From assembly GCA_030248225.1 (NCBI GenBank), contig JASANE010020301.1, positions 1-64,000 on the forward strand: a DNA stretch of 64,000 nucleotides, read 5' to 3'. The notes beneath the pieces were generated by a model. That model saw only the letters and a program-made list of their open reading frames with translations, did not search any database and was not told the DNA's origin. The stretch comes from Trileptium ribeirensis. Its lineage: Eukaryota > Nematoda > Enoplea > Enoplida > Thoracostomopsidae. Shown here in pieces: positions 1 to 11,724 of the stretch. The translations under genes were made by a program, and so were the position numbers. The stretch's first letter is position 1. Each line of letters starts with the position of its first letter.

Positions 1-115
1 TCACAAACAGCATTTTATACAAAAATTGTTCATTATTACGATGAGCATTTTATACAAAAATGGTTCATTATCACAAACAGCATTTTATACAAAAATTATT
101 CATTGTTATAATACG
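1..115. repeat. Short tandem repeat, about 36 bp x 3
   Basis: Three consecutive copies of a unit of about 36 bases share the core GCATTTTATACAAAAAT followed by a TTCATTAT-like end. The copies differ at several positions. The array touches the left window edge and may continue beyond it. No coding potential is seen. Confidence 0.8.
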
Positions 116-193
116 ACCCTTTTTTGTTTACCCACAGCCAAACGTCAACACGTCCCGGTAAAATTTTGAGTGTGGGGCTCTTGAAATAGTCGT

Positions 194-216
194 GACAGGG
201 CCGAAGCGGCCCTGTT
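194..216. other. Short GC-rich hairpin
   Basis: ACAGGGCCG and CGGCCCTGT form a perfect 9-base stem around an AAG loop, in otherwise AT-rich DNA. There is no T-tract or neighbouring gene, so a terminator role is not supported. It could be the remnant of a transposon end. Confidence 0.5.
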
Positions 217-988
217 ACATAATAGCTGAAATTATATCAACATTTAAAAGGGAATATTTTACTATATATTTGTGAGATTTATCGTTTTAACATAGTCAGG
301 ACAATGTTCCTTATTATCTTAAAAAAATTTCTTTTAATATATGGAGTTCATCTTTTCTTGCTAGTAAAATTATTATTTTATTATATTTTATTCCTATTAC
401 ATAAGTAAAAAAATTTCCACATGTAGAAATAAAGTCTAAAAGTAGACATTGTCTGAATAGTAAGAAAATTAGTACCGAATATTCAGTACTAATTTCTTTT
501 AAAAAATATTTCCTATAGATCTTCGTATCTGTAACGTAGGGATAGTTTCCTAAATGTAAAGAAATGATTTCCCAAACATATTCAAAAAAATTTTAATGTC
601 AAAGATAATATTCCTTTAAAATCGGTGGTGGATTTGTATCGGAAATATTTTTTACAGTTGTCGGCACTAAAGATTAACTATGTATACACTGAAATAAACG
701 TGATTTGTGATTTATCTCAAACAGTTGGACAGTGCTGTTTCCCCAATTTTCTTCTAAAATTAAACTTAGTATGGATTTCCTATATTCCAATTTTTTTCTT
801 ACTGCAAGTGGAATTAACACTTCTATGTTATAATGAACTCGCATTATCGTGAAAAACCACACAACCGCTGACATTCTGTGGAGAAGCGAGTTCTAATGGA
901 TACCAAATACATTGACGTTTCACACGGTAAACTGGTGTCATGGTGGCACTCAGAACATAGTACTCCTCTTACTACACGAATATAATAA
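217..988. other. No recognisable feature
   Basis: AT-rich sequence with only short chance reading frames. I see no conserved motif, splice-bounded exon or repeat here. Confidence 0.5.
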
Positions 989-1381
989 ACACCTAACTTA
1001 ATATTACTAATATAAATAATAGTACAGCAATAAAATAATGAATGATTCGAACTGACAATTTGGATCTAAAGATCCCAATAATAAATTAATTTTAATGCTC
1101 GTGTAAACTCAATGAACCACAAAGTGGATTCGTCGATCCGGCCTAAGCTTGCCTTAAACTTAGCTCAACCTAAAATTTTCTATTAGAGCTGAGGCGTGGT
1201 CTGATAAGTTTTATTGGCTAGGTTGAGCTAAGCTTAGGACAAAGCTTAGGCCGGAGTTTGCCCGAGCAATATTAATTTACTATTTGGATCCGTTAGATCC
1301 ACCTAGTTAATTCAAACAATATGTACATCATTTTATTGTCGTACTATTGTTTATCATAGTTATATTAAGTTATAGGTGTAT
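989..1381. mobile_element. Fold-back (long terminal inverted repeat) element, MITE-like
   Basis: The left part (about 989-1175) and right part (about 1215-1381) are inverted copies of each other. Matching blocks include CACCTAACTTAATATTA at the left against TAATATAAGTTATAGGTG-like sequence at the right, AATAGTACAGCAATAAAAT against its inverse near 1325-1350, and CGGCCTAAGCTT against AAGCTTAGGCCG close to the centre. The loop is only about 40 bases. The arms carry indels, so the copy is old. There is no reading frame, which fits a non-autonomous element. I could not define a clean target-site duplication. Confidence 0.7.
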
Positions 1382-1589
1382 GTTACAGACCAGTAAGCCA
1401 GGCGCTGAACCTGGGAAAATGAGAAGGAAATCGAGATTAATGTCTCAGTTTCTTTGGTGAAGATATTGGCTGCATTCTCGAATTCCGGGCTTGCTCCAAA
1501 CTCACCTCTTTGCTCTACAAGTGCTTCCAGAGGTTTTTGTAGCCGATCACTTTCAAAAAACCACCTGCCAGAATCACCACGACACTGAG

Positions 1590-3400
1590 AGGCTACTCAA
1601 CAGTCAGTGATACGGTGTGGTGTGGCATTGCCGCTTATTGAAATCATACGGAACGCTGTTATAATTTACTTTATAAGATAGACTAAAGATTTTCTCACAA
1701 ATAGGCAAAATAGAGCCAAATGTTTCGTTGCATTTCAAGAGCAGACAACTTTGCTGTGGCGTGCCACAAGGTTCGGTTTTATCTCCCATGTTATTCAGCA
1801 TTTACACTTCCGATACTCCTTCCAATGAACAAACGACATGGTGACAAACACGGACGACATCGCTTTATGGCACTCAACTCCCTATCACACACCAGTCGTG
1901 GATCGCATCCAGCAACGGTTGAATGACATTACTGACTAGAATGGCAAATGAAAATTTCAAAGTAATCCATCCAAAAGAAAAACTTTCCATTTGTCGCCCG
2001 ACAAACGCGACTTTAAACATACAAGACATACAAGCGTCAATCAATAATTATGGTGTTGCCACCAAAGATGCCGTTAACTTTCTGGTTATTAAAGTTCGAC
2101 CGAATGTTATCTTTTCACAACCGTGTCACGGACGACACGAAGAAGATCACCAAGCTCTGCCAAGACCTAAGCTTGGTCAGTGATGGGACGTGGGGTGGAA
2201 GTCGTAACGACTGGTGTGTCTTGGTCAGAACATTTGTTTTTCTTGAAGAAACAAGCGTAGGAACGTTCGAAACGATGATTAAGAAAGCCACTTTCAATGC
2301 TTACAAAAGTTGTCTACATATCCTTTAAATGAATCCTTTCATGGTCATTGTTAGCGCCTAAGGTACCAATTCAAGTGTCAAGCAAACAGTCGCCGTTCTT
2401 TAAGTACCTCTATCATTTCTCGGCCGCCATTTAACGCATCAAGCAACGATCTACTCAGAAAGTTAGGCAGAGGTAATGGCTAATAGCGATGGTCCCCGTA
2501 ATCGTCTCAGTGTTTTCTCACCGATACTGAGACCAACATCCAATGGCGATCAACTGAAACTCAATTGCAGTGTGCAATCGAAACCATCAGACCAAATGGT
2601 CATAGTTTCTACATCTATTATGCCGATGAATCAGTAACTGTTGGTCTCCGCGACGGTGCGAGGGATTGTGTCTTTATTAAAACCACAAGTGATCCTACGA
2701 ATCCGACTATTCTCGACAAAACAAGAATGACGGGCCGGGCAATATGTTCCAGTCCCGATTGAGAATAAATGCCTAGCGATGCGTCAAGATTACCTGGAGA
2801 ACCCACTTTCGCTACCGGTAATTACCCATCAATGATTGATTTTAAGATGCCACGGTAGACAAAGCCTCACAATGTGACTACAACAGCCTCGTACATCGGG
2901 TGATCGTTGTGTATCAAATATCTACAAAATACCAAACTCGCTCGAAATGATAATACAATGAATTCCGGGCGACTCCGACCGCTATCTACACTAAAAGCTG
3001 TGATCAGAGTGGTTGATCGTGAAATGAAAGGAAAAGCCCAGAACTGAAGCATTCTGTAACGACACTGCTATATTCCAACAGCAACTCAAGGTCGCATAAA
3101 GATAACCTGGCGGACGGGACCTAGTTCCACGGCCTAGATTATGATCGCATTACAACCAAGCTCTCCGATCATAAAATATCAAATCAAAAGCAATGGAGGT
3201 CCACAATGCTGTCGAGGCTGCAAGGAAAAATCACAAGCCAAAACAATATATATTCCTGCATTTGCCAATGATCATATCTGCATTTTTATACGCAAGCCAA
3301 TCAAGGTCTCATCGAAAGCAGTTGCGTATCGGAGCAAGTATCTCCGACTTGCCTCACGTAGCTAGCAACAAAGCCTTTATGGGTTTGAGTGCCTAATTGA
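1590..3400 (+). pseudogene. Degraded LINE retrotransposon: reverse transcriptase and probable RNase H
   Basis: Broken frames on + read as a non-LTR retrotransposon polymerase. Around 1615-1700 is a VVWHxxLL-like block followed by a probable FLxNR-type block. At 1745-1810 is CGVPQGSVLSPMLFSIY, the reverse transcriptase motif preceding the catalytic YADD. The active-site stretch near 1850 is frameshifted. At about 2095-2170 is an FDRMLSFHN..VTDDTKKI segment like the thumb region. Around 2600-2830 is a YADESVTVGLRDGARDCV-like stretch resembling an RNase H domain. Many stops and frame changes make it non-functional. The family is jockey/R1/I-like by motif; the exact clade is undetermined. Confidence 0.7.
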
Positions 3401-3639
3401 AACGCCAAAAATACGTAAATTTGAGTAGCACTTACGATAACTACCAAAGTTAGTGTCGGGTGCTGGGTACACAGGTAGTTAATCGGGTAACCAGTTGGTT
3501 TAGTCTGATCGGGTGTCCGGGAGAGATTTACTACTCGATGCTAATATCTAGTACGTTTTGAACCGTGTTGTTGAGCTAAGCTGAACGGGATTAAATTTCC
3601 ACCTTATGTCCCAAATTGATCAATTTCTGCTATGAAAAT

Positions 3640-5180
3640 TCATGGAAAGACCAGCGGACTTTATTAGGTGCGACTGTAATAAAACGACGCGCTGGAATTA
3701 AGTAGTGGCTGTCATTGATGAGCAGGATAGGAAACCAATTGTTTTGTTTGTAGGCATCAGCCACGTCTATCTGCACAAAACCACAACCACCTTTGATTTG
3801 CATCATCAGAACTTTCGAGAGAAGCTGTGGAGGACGAGGTAATATTTAGCTACAGGATGACTGTTACATATCAGTCCCCGTAGACGTAACTTGGTTTTTG
3901 TTCTCCCCGGAAGCAAAACTTTTTAATCCGTATAACAACGGGAATCTGCGAAGTCGGGAAATTGCGTCACTTCTCAGACCACTGGCTACTCCTTTTCTAT
4001 AGGTTCTTCCAACTGTGGTGACATGGTCTTATGGGGCATTTACACTATATTGAGTGCAGGCTGACATATACGAACAGAAAAAGGTCGAGCTTTGCAGGTG
4101 ATCGGTTGGGCATAGGCTTTGAACTTGACTTCTTGTTCAACATCCTTGACGCAGTCTATTTCTGGTTTCAAAGGTCCATGAATTCGGGTACTTGGTTTCG
4201 CATTATCGCTGCAACTCACCGTCCGCTTTCTGTTGTCTGAAGACTCTGTTGCACGTTTCGGTTACGCGGGGAACCTGATCAACAGAAATTTTATGCTGTT
4301 TGGCTCTAATCAATAAATTTCAGACACGATAAATTGAACGTTTGGGGTTATTTTTACACTACAGAAAGCTGTAGACAACGAATATTTCCAAAATCGGCAA
4401 ATTTTATTTACTGATGAATTCGAATCGAACACAGAATCGGATTTACATAACGAGCAGGCCAGCTCCATTCTGAATACCCGACAATGTCTTTAGTGGAACA
4501 TCAGTTTGGGCTAGGCACTCTAGACTCGATTTGGAGACCACGTTTACTGCATCGGCGAATTTGTCTCGAGATTTAGCTCCTTTTGACACTGTTTCACACA
4601 TGCTCATAGAGTGGGAGATGTGGATCATCTCACTGAGGCTCGTACCCCCTCGGGTTGCCGCCGATCGCTCTGGACGGTAGTCTGTCACCCCACCTTTCGT
4701 TCCCACACCAAAGGCGTGCAGAAAAATTTAAATGTCTATAGGCAAGAATTATGAGAAAATTGGCAAAAACTTGGGCAAAACTGACTAAATTAGTGGGATA
4801 ATTGACAAAAATAGACGAAAACTGCCAAAATTCCTGAAAAATAACTCGCAAATCTAAGAAAGAACACGACGTCCGATAAAATTTTAAAAATTCATACTAC
4901 CTTACAATCCCACAGCCATCACACCCCTCTTTTGCCGGCACCGAAAGCCCTTGAAGGTCGCAATATTCCGAACGGCACTTCAGACCTTCTTCTGCATGCT
5001 GCTTGGCTTGCTTCATTCGGAAAACGTTTTTAAGATGACCAGTGTTATAGCCACAATAATTGTAGACAGAATCATTGTTGCCATAAATCCCGTGGGGTGT
5101 TGCGTTATAAACACTGTTTAGACAAAGAACAGTTGAAAGCAGCAGCTGATCCAAAAATCTGTGACTGTGAGCACGCATAT
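3640..5180 (-). pseudogene. Degraded Ty3/gypsy-type LTR retrotransposon (gag zinc knuckle and RT remnants)
   Basis: On the - strand, 5178-4897 encodes a segment with spaced Cys/His residues (YNYCGYNTGHLKNVFRMKQA), like the CX2C..H..C zinc knuckle of gag nucleocapsid. Further along, about 3870-3660 reads LPRPPQLLSKV..IKGGCGFVQIDVADAYKQ with stops and frame shifts. This resembles the gypsy RT pattern yPLPr..dlLakL.GG..Fs.iDladAYlQ. The order gag then RT on the same strand is right for a gypsy element. No LTRs, intact protease or integrase could be recognised. The call rests on degenerate motif similarity. Confidence 0.45.
4725..4860. repeat. Degenerate A-rich repeat (GAAAATTGGCAAAA-like)
   Basis: About seven imperfect copies of a 17-22 base module such as GAAAATTGGCAAAAACT follow one another. 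Similar runs occur at 5235-5330 and 45115-45240, so this is a recurrent sequence type in the window. Confidence 0.5.
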
Positions 5181-5234
5181 TCTAGGATACAAGAAACTTT
5201 AACGGAAGCGCCTATACGATAGGTGCGGTAAATA

Positions 5235-5330
5235 TATTGGGAAAATAGCTAAAAATTGGCAAAAAGTAGAAAAAATTACTGAAAATGTAACCAAAATTGG
5301 TGAGACTTGGAAAAATGGCAAAAGTTTATC
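5235..5330. repeat. Degenerate A-rich repeat, second tract
   Basis: Modules such as AAAATTGGCAAAAAGTAG and AAAATTACTGAAAATG repeat imperfectly, like the tract near 4.8 kb. Confidence 0.45.
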
Positions 5331-6889
5331 GGAAAGAAATTCTATTGCCGAGGATGCGGCACTGGAGGGAAACAAATAATTGCGTTTGTAGAGGCCTGTT
5401 TGTATAGTAATCCTGATCTATATAACTGCATGTCGCCCCAGCCACTGTGGTAGAATTTGTACCTTCCCCAAGACATGCCCGCCCGTTCGATTGTTTTCAA
5501 AGAGCAACACATCGCATATTGTTCCTTATTTTACATATTTCAGTCCGCCTGTTCAAGCGACGTTTTATGCGTTTTACGCGTTTTACCTGGAGCTACATAA
5601 GAGTGATTTAATGACAGATGACATGGCACGTTTATTCACCCTTCCTTACGCAATGCAGCAACCAAAGGTCCTGGGTAAGACCTGTGTTAAGGCTTCCTTC
5701 GCCCTACGGGCATCCAAAATGTCAACTAATTCTGCGCACACATATTCGCTGGCAGTTTAAAAATTTAAGTAATAACATCCCTACGATTTACATAGAATCA
5801 TACAAACTCATTCTTACATTATGTACTGCCGTTAGGTCTTTTGTGCACAAAATTTCGAACAAATGTACCATTTTTGCATTAAAACTGCTTCTCGATAAGA
5901 AAGAATAACACATTTAATGTTTTGGCAAAATTTAATTTAATGTTATGGCAAAGATACAGTCCAATAGTTATGCCTTTTGCTATTTTTCACTATGTTGAAG
6001 ACAAAAGTGCGATAAAGACGATCCAAACACATTGCTATATTTTCTGACGATTAAGATGCTGGCTCCATAGGGTATTACATAGCCAGGGGCTAGTATATAA
6101 TATTTGGCTAAATTTTTGTATTTTTAAAGAGCTTGTCACTGTCGGGGTTTAGTAGGCTACCAATGGGTTCCCGGGGCTAAAATCCCTATTTTTATTTATT
6201 TTTCGTTAAATTCCTTATTATATCTTCCCCTAAATTTTAGTTTCTTTAAAATTTATTTACTTCCTACACCTAATTGCATATTTTTCACTAATTTAAAATC
6301 CTAGCTGTGTCCAGCTTGGGTTGTTTTTCAATTGTACAATCAGTTCAGGTCCTGATCTCGGAGCGTGAAGACGTTTTGAGGAGCGCTTTGCAATTTATTA
6401 TCATTATTGTTGATTTCATGTTGCGGTTACATAGGCAATAGTTTTATTGTTTACTTACCGAGTTAACGTGGTTTTAATGAGAGTTGTTGTCGGTGTTTTA
6501 GTATGAATATTAGTAGAGGGATTCGCCATATTCCTTCATCTTGATCTGGATTATTTGATGAAGAGTTGTATTTTAGTGAGCACATAGATGCAAAGAATTG
6601 CGTGTGAAAATACACATTTGCCAAAACGGTGCCGGCTATATTTTTAAGAAGGAGCTTATACTCGGCCATTTTATTATTTGCGTAAGATCTCTGGAAAGGC
6701 GCCTATACTCGGGCCTTTGGTCAACTATTGAATTACAAGGAAACACCTACACTCGGGTTTCCGAAATCACGAGCTTGCTTATATTATTACTTATCTGTGG
6801 AGCGCAAAGAATGCGCAGCGTTATTGCTTAACTACAATTGATCGGAGTGTCGGAAGGTGTAGTATATATAGTAGAGTATTTGTGAACAG
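5331..6889. other. No convincing gene; AT-rich sequence
   Basis: Reading frames here are short and resemble nothing I recognise. The stretch 5490-5910 is open in two frames but has no identifiable domain. It may belong to the neighbouring retroelement debris. Confidence 0.4.
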
Positions 6890-8085
6890 TGGTACAAATA
6901 AGTAACCCTAACCATGTATTAGGTACTTAGTAATACTAATTTTCCCAATTAAAAGAAGTGGCATTGAGCTAGATAATTCTATATAGGCATAGTAATATCT
7001 TAAAAAGTTCGGCCCATAGTGTCGAGTGAGTATCACCAGAGTGAGAAGATTAACGGGGTTTGAGGTTAGTAGCGCTGCTTGTTTTGGTCTACTCGCCAAT
7101 CGGGAGTGATTTGACAAGGGCTATTCTTGAGAAGACAGGTTGAGTAAGGGGAGCTGATTCGATCACCTCCTCGAGCGACCAATAGATCCCAATTACTAAT
7201 TTTGTACTCGCCAATCGAGAGTCTGGGATATCCCTTCTGTATGGTCTCCAATCGGGACCTGCACGTATATAGTAAGAAACTTCAACTGTTTAGTAGTCGA
7301 CCGCTACTGTTCAGTTTTAATAACCGGGTCTGCTCGCGGAGCGGAGCGGCTTGTCAAATATTGGCGCGTATTAGCGTAATTCTAAGCACCTAAATTCAGG
7401 TAATTACATAAACGTGCGTCGGTCGCCAACCGGGACTGGTGGTACAAACCTCACAAGAGGCTTATTAGAATTAGCTGATAACTTAGCCCTAACGCTAATA
7501 GAGCTAGAAACAAGTGCGCTAAAAGCGAAAGTGGTCGAGTAGTGACAATACTTAAAACCAAGTGCAAGTATACGGTATTTAGAAGCGCGATTGGAAAAAA
7601 GTAGCCCTACAAAATAGTGTCGCGTAGCAATATCATCAGGCCTTAGTTGCACGGGCAAGAGTATTGTACGAAGGGTAATAGGCCTTAGTGCACCGAAGCA
7701 TACGAGAAGCTTATACGCCTTAGAGCACGACCAGTAGCGTCGTAATCGAACTTACGGCTTTTCATCACTCAACGTTGTGCCATAACATTTTTATCGGCAA
7801 TTTTATAATAAACATTTATTACCACGTGTTTGGTGGTCAAGTATTTGAACCCGAGTGATCGAGCCGAGAAAGGTACACACCGCAACGCGAAAGATGGGGC
7901 ATACCATACTGATCACACAAAGAAGGACGCGCGCCACATTAGATGCCTCACCGGCGTTCTACTGTGCACACCTCGAACCGCACAATCCATTGGGTGACGA
8001 ATCCCGTACCCTTTTAATACCAATAGCCGACATAAGGAAAAATCCCCTACCAACCCCTACCCTTTCGATCTGTTAAAATATAACA
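6890..8085 (+). repeat. Leader-like dispersed repeat, copy 1
   Basis: This stretch recurs, diverged, at about 8970-9915 and in part at 10190-10600. Shared blocks in the same order are TTAGGTACTTAGTAATACTAATTTTCCCA-like sequence near 6918, ATTAGCGTAATTCTAAG near 7370, GTACAAACCTCACAAGAGG near 7443, CACACCGCAACGC near 7875, and GGTGACGAATCCCGTACCC with TACCAACCCCTACCC near 7993-8060. Short open segments suggest an old coding or leader region. Its spacing and position upstream of a LINE suggest retrotransposon 5' sequence, but this is inference. Confidence 0.6.
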
Positions 8086-8969
8086 GCCACTTTCGGGGCT
8101 TTTCTAAGGTAAGAAGGATGTTTAAGTCCAAAATCACCCAAAAATTTAATTATTTTGTATTTTTGTTAAATAAATTTCTGGGCCTAATTTCAAATTCGGG
8201 GAGAACTTAGCTAGTGAGATCTTAACCAATGGGGCTTTGCGAAGCGTCCGAAAGGGTTCAAAAGTATGAGTCATCAATCATTGTGTGATTAACGCGACTC
8301 CTCGGCTATTGGCCCAGAGGTTCCAATTTGATTTCCAGTTTTGACTTAAAGTTAGTCTTGATTGTAAGGGGTCTACCAGGTTACCAGGGGGATTTCGGTC
8401 CAAACCCGCCCCAAAACCACAAAATTTCTTAAAACCCCGCATTGTTACCAAATCCCTTTTTCGTCTCGGGCTTTTCTTTTCTTCTATTTTCGTTTTTGTT
8501 TACAAACAAATGCTAATTTGTATAATTAGCATCCGGTTGTTTTCGTAGCTAACATACGTTAGCTTCGCTTTTGTTCTTTTTGTTCAGTCTGGAACAAGTT
8601 TCCCACGAGTTTGGTAAGCTTCGTCTACGCTAATTGGCATCTGTTTGCTATAAACGTGTTTTTATGTTTGCGAAGGAGTATCACGGCGCATTGTCTTACG
8701 ACTTACTATAATGTCGGGCATTATTCACTGATTTTGTTTTATTAACTTTTTTAATTTTCAAATCACGTAGCTAGCCGATATTGGAGTTTTCAAATTTTAC
8801 ACACGAATTTATGCAAATATTTGAACTATTCTACGACTTATTTGGCATTATTTTGAGCTTCACTTGGTGATTGTAGCTTGGGTGCTCGCAGTCTGGTATT
8901 GATTGGATTTTCGGTTAAAAAGGTTTTATGGATTTCTGGCTTGAGTGATGTGTGCCTTGTTTTCTAGAA
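8086..8969. other. Unassigned sequence between leader-like repeats
   Basis: No coding region recognised. Around 8505-8535 a short inverted pair is visible (AATGCTAATTTG and TATAATTAGCATC). The 8340-8470 stretch is C-rich but featureless to me. Confidence 0.4.
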
Positions 8970-9915
8970 GAAAACTAACGTTGAGCAAATCACAGCGGCA
9001 CAATTAGGTACTTACTATTATAATAATTTATATTATTCATATTATCTTTCCCAGATAAAACTGAGCCGAGCACGAGCGTAACAGTAAAATTATAACGGAC
9101 CTCCTTGGAGTTCCAAGGTGTACAACATGTAGCTGAGAAATACCAAGTATAGTTAGTTGGGGAGGAAAGTACGTCAGTACTCCCAGGGTGAGTTAGGGAC
9201 GCGGGTAACCAGACCAAGTAATTAATTGTGGGATCACTAGATAGTAGCTGCCAACTACTAACTAGTTATAGCGAGTTTAGCTAGCCGTTCGGAAGTGGGC
9301 ACATTAATGTAACGGCAAGTATTAGCGTAATTCTAAGATCTTAGGATAAGGTAAATATACGTACGGGTCTAGCCTCCCGGAAGGCTTCGTACAAACCTCA
9401 CAAGAGGATCAAACCCAACACAGACTCACAAGTAACTAGAATAATAGTGCTCTCAACCTTGAGTTGAGAAAGTTGGAAGCAAGGTTCACTCGAAAGAAAT
9501 CTGAATTGAAACGTAACGGTGCACGATTGAAGCGAGTGGCTAAAACATTCGAAAAACTAGCAAGGCATAAGTGGCATATACAGCGGTGTTTAATGTGGCT
9601 TAAAACTAACACGGCGTGTAACTAGTGATTGACGTATTATACTAATTCCAAATAAACATAATAACTCTGGCTTTCTTGGTTTTATGTTGAAACCGCCGAT
9701 TGAGCAAATCGAAGTAGACACGCCGCAACGCTATACGGGTCAAAATACGCATAGGTAAAAATAGGCGCGCGGCGAGGAAAGATATACAATATTCCCGCCG
9801 GCATACTGCTGGCCACGCGTACGAACACTACATCTTCCGGTGACGAATCCCGTCCCAATTTAATATCCGATAGCCGTCATAATAAAAATACCGTCCAAAC
9901 CCTACCCCTAATAAA
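8970..9915 (+). repeat. Leader-like dispersed repeat, copy 2
   Basis: Same block order as the 6.9 kb copy: TTAGGTACTTACTATTATAAT near 9005, ATTAGCGTAATTCTAAG near 9321, GTACAAACCTCACAAGAGG near 9390, CACGCCGCAACGC near 9718, GGTGACGAATCCCGTCCC near 9840 and CCAAACCCTACCCC near 9895. It is shorter than copy 1 through indels. The frames are broken. Confidence 0.6.
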
Positions 9916-10189
9916 CCAACCTAAAAAAATATTGATATGTCGCCGTGAAGTGCGGTGCGCCCTTGGGTCGTCAGCTTTAGAAACAGTTTTGGCTTTTGTG
10001 TTTTACGTTAAAAAATACACAATAAATTGCGTGGTTGGTGAATTGACACAGTGTAGCGGCGGTTTTACATGGTTCTTTTGTGTTTACATTTCCGGGTTCG
10101 GTTTGCTTATTGATCTAAGAATTACGTCATGATTTTATTTTATTTCGCTTTATTGGTATTAGCCTATGGTTTCGAATTCCATGGCTGTT

Positions 10190-10600
10190 GCGCTGGTATC
10201 ACAGGTGACCAATTACTTCTTATATAAGTAAGGTAATATTGTGTTAATTTATAATCTAGTAATATTAGTTCCCAAATAAAATATAGGTGTTCGAGCCTAA
10301 AGAAACAAGCCGTAGTGTCATATAGTGGTATATAACTTATTAGAAAATAGTGTCGATCATCGGCCCTGCGTCTAGTGAGAATTATTCGTGGTGAGCTGAA
10401 AAGTACAAGTGGACTCAGATAACAAATCGGTATCGCGATCGAGCTGTTATTCACAAAAACCGTCGAAATTGCAGAGCGCGCAACAATCTAGCGAGTTCCG
10501 CTCGGGGTAACCGCACTCCAACCGAAAAGCTAGCAATCAAAACCGCAATCGAGAAGGTCAACCAACCCCCAATCGCGCCATCCATTAATAGTGATACAAA
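10190..10600 (+). repeat. Leader-like dispersed repeat, copy 3 (5' part only)
   Basis: Only the first blocks match the other copies: the AATATTAGTTCCCAAATAAAA stretch near 10262, equivalent to AATTTATATTATTCATATTATCTTTCCCAGATAAAA in copy 2. The later blocks are absent. Sequence then runs into the Gln/Asn-rich remnant at 10.7 kb. Confidence 0.4.
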
Positions 10601-10699
10601 AAGAAACAGAAGCAAAATAATTTATATCTTGCACCAATAACTCTGCCAAAAACAGTTTCCAGTAACGTATCTTATGCTTCTGTAACTGCGGTTGTATCA

Positions 10700-11130
10700 A
10701 GGATTACAGCGCTGGTATCATCGGTTGCTTCGATTCGACCACAAAGAATGTCACAACAGCAACGTTCAACGAGGACGCCTGGAAAAGCGTTCTGAGCATA
10801 CTAATCACCGTCGCGGCAACCGCAACAAGTGATGCAACCGAATCGAGGACCAATCGATGGTCAGTACGTTCAGGATAATAGCGCAATATGGTTTTACCAA
10901 CCGATGCAATATCCGCAACCCAACCGCACGTGCAACCGATGCAATATTTACAACTGCATGAACAAATATTTGCAAATGCACGGACAATTTTACCATCAAC
11001 TCCAAGCTACGTGACCGCAGTTGCTGGGACAACGAAAATTCACTACACTGAAGTGGCAAAAACCAAATGAAGATTTAAAAATTAGAGAACGTAGAAAATT
11101 AGCTATTGAGAAATAGGGAGCAGGATGACA
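10700..11130 (+). pseudogene. Possible LINE ORF1 remnant, Gln/Asn-rich
   Basis: The + strand is open from about 10815 to 11012, encoding a Gln/Asn/Tyr-rich peptide with CNRCNIYNC. After a stop comes a charged segment ending LKIRERRKLAIE. A similar arginine-rich stretch occurs in ORF1 proteins of CR1-like LINEs, and an endonuclease-bearing LINE lies 0.7 kb downstream on the same strand. There is no firm domain match. The overlapping frames here are compositional echoes of CAA/AAC-rich DNA. Confidence 0.3.
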
Positions 11131-11429
11131 TTACTCTGCAAGAGTTCCACAACACTAATTGGAAGTTAAAACAGCTAAGAATAATTTTTTCTACTTTTCG
11201 AACCGTAGTTTGAGTAGATGCGTCGCAGCACGGGTTGGACGCTAGAGATTTTGCAGTTTAGCTGTCGATACTTTACACCCACTATCATTTTTGCGACATT
11301 TCAACAATGAGCATTTTGTGCACAGACTTGGGGAAAATTCAGTTCATTATTTTTGAAATCTGCATTCAGATGCGTTCCATCAATCTGATGAACCTGTTTT
11401 AGGTAGACACCGTCTGTAGAACAGCAATT

Positions 11430-11600
11430 TTACATTCGGTTTTTCAAAGTGTGGACCATGAATGTCTACGAAAAAGACGTTGTCAGCTATTATCGAGGTG
11501 CTTGAAGAAAGCCTCCTTACATTGGTTGCGTAACATCATAACGGAACACAAGCACGGTATGAATGGAGAGCAAAAAACGGTCGCAAAGGCCCGTTGGTGG
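11430..11600 (+). pseudogene. LINE reverse transcriptase fragment
   Basis: The translation VDHECLRKR...SLHWLRNIITE matches the KAFDxVDHxxLLxKL..LxWLxsYL pattern of CR1-type reverse transcriptases, with a frame change in the middle. It sits just upstream of a LINE endonuclease, which is the wrong order for a single element (endonuclease normally precedes RT). It is therefore probably a separate fragment or a rearranged copy. Confidence 0.5.
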
Positions 11601-11724
11601 TGGCCGACGCAACCACCTCAGCAAAGGAAATATATATATAACTATTTATTGTTAGGAACAATATAAAAATGTAGTTTATCTACATAATCTGTATTCGCAT
11701 TCTAGCACATTTAATAACCCTTTT

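Noticed and set aside
1..115. CRISPR-like short repeats
   Set aside because: Units are contiguous, with no spacers of unique sequence, and the genome is eukaryotic; simple tandem repeat.
194..216. Intrinsic transcription terminator
   Set aside because: The hairpin has no T-tract and no upstream gene, and the context is eukaryotic.
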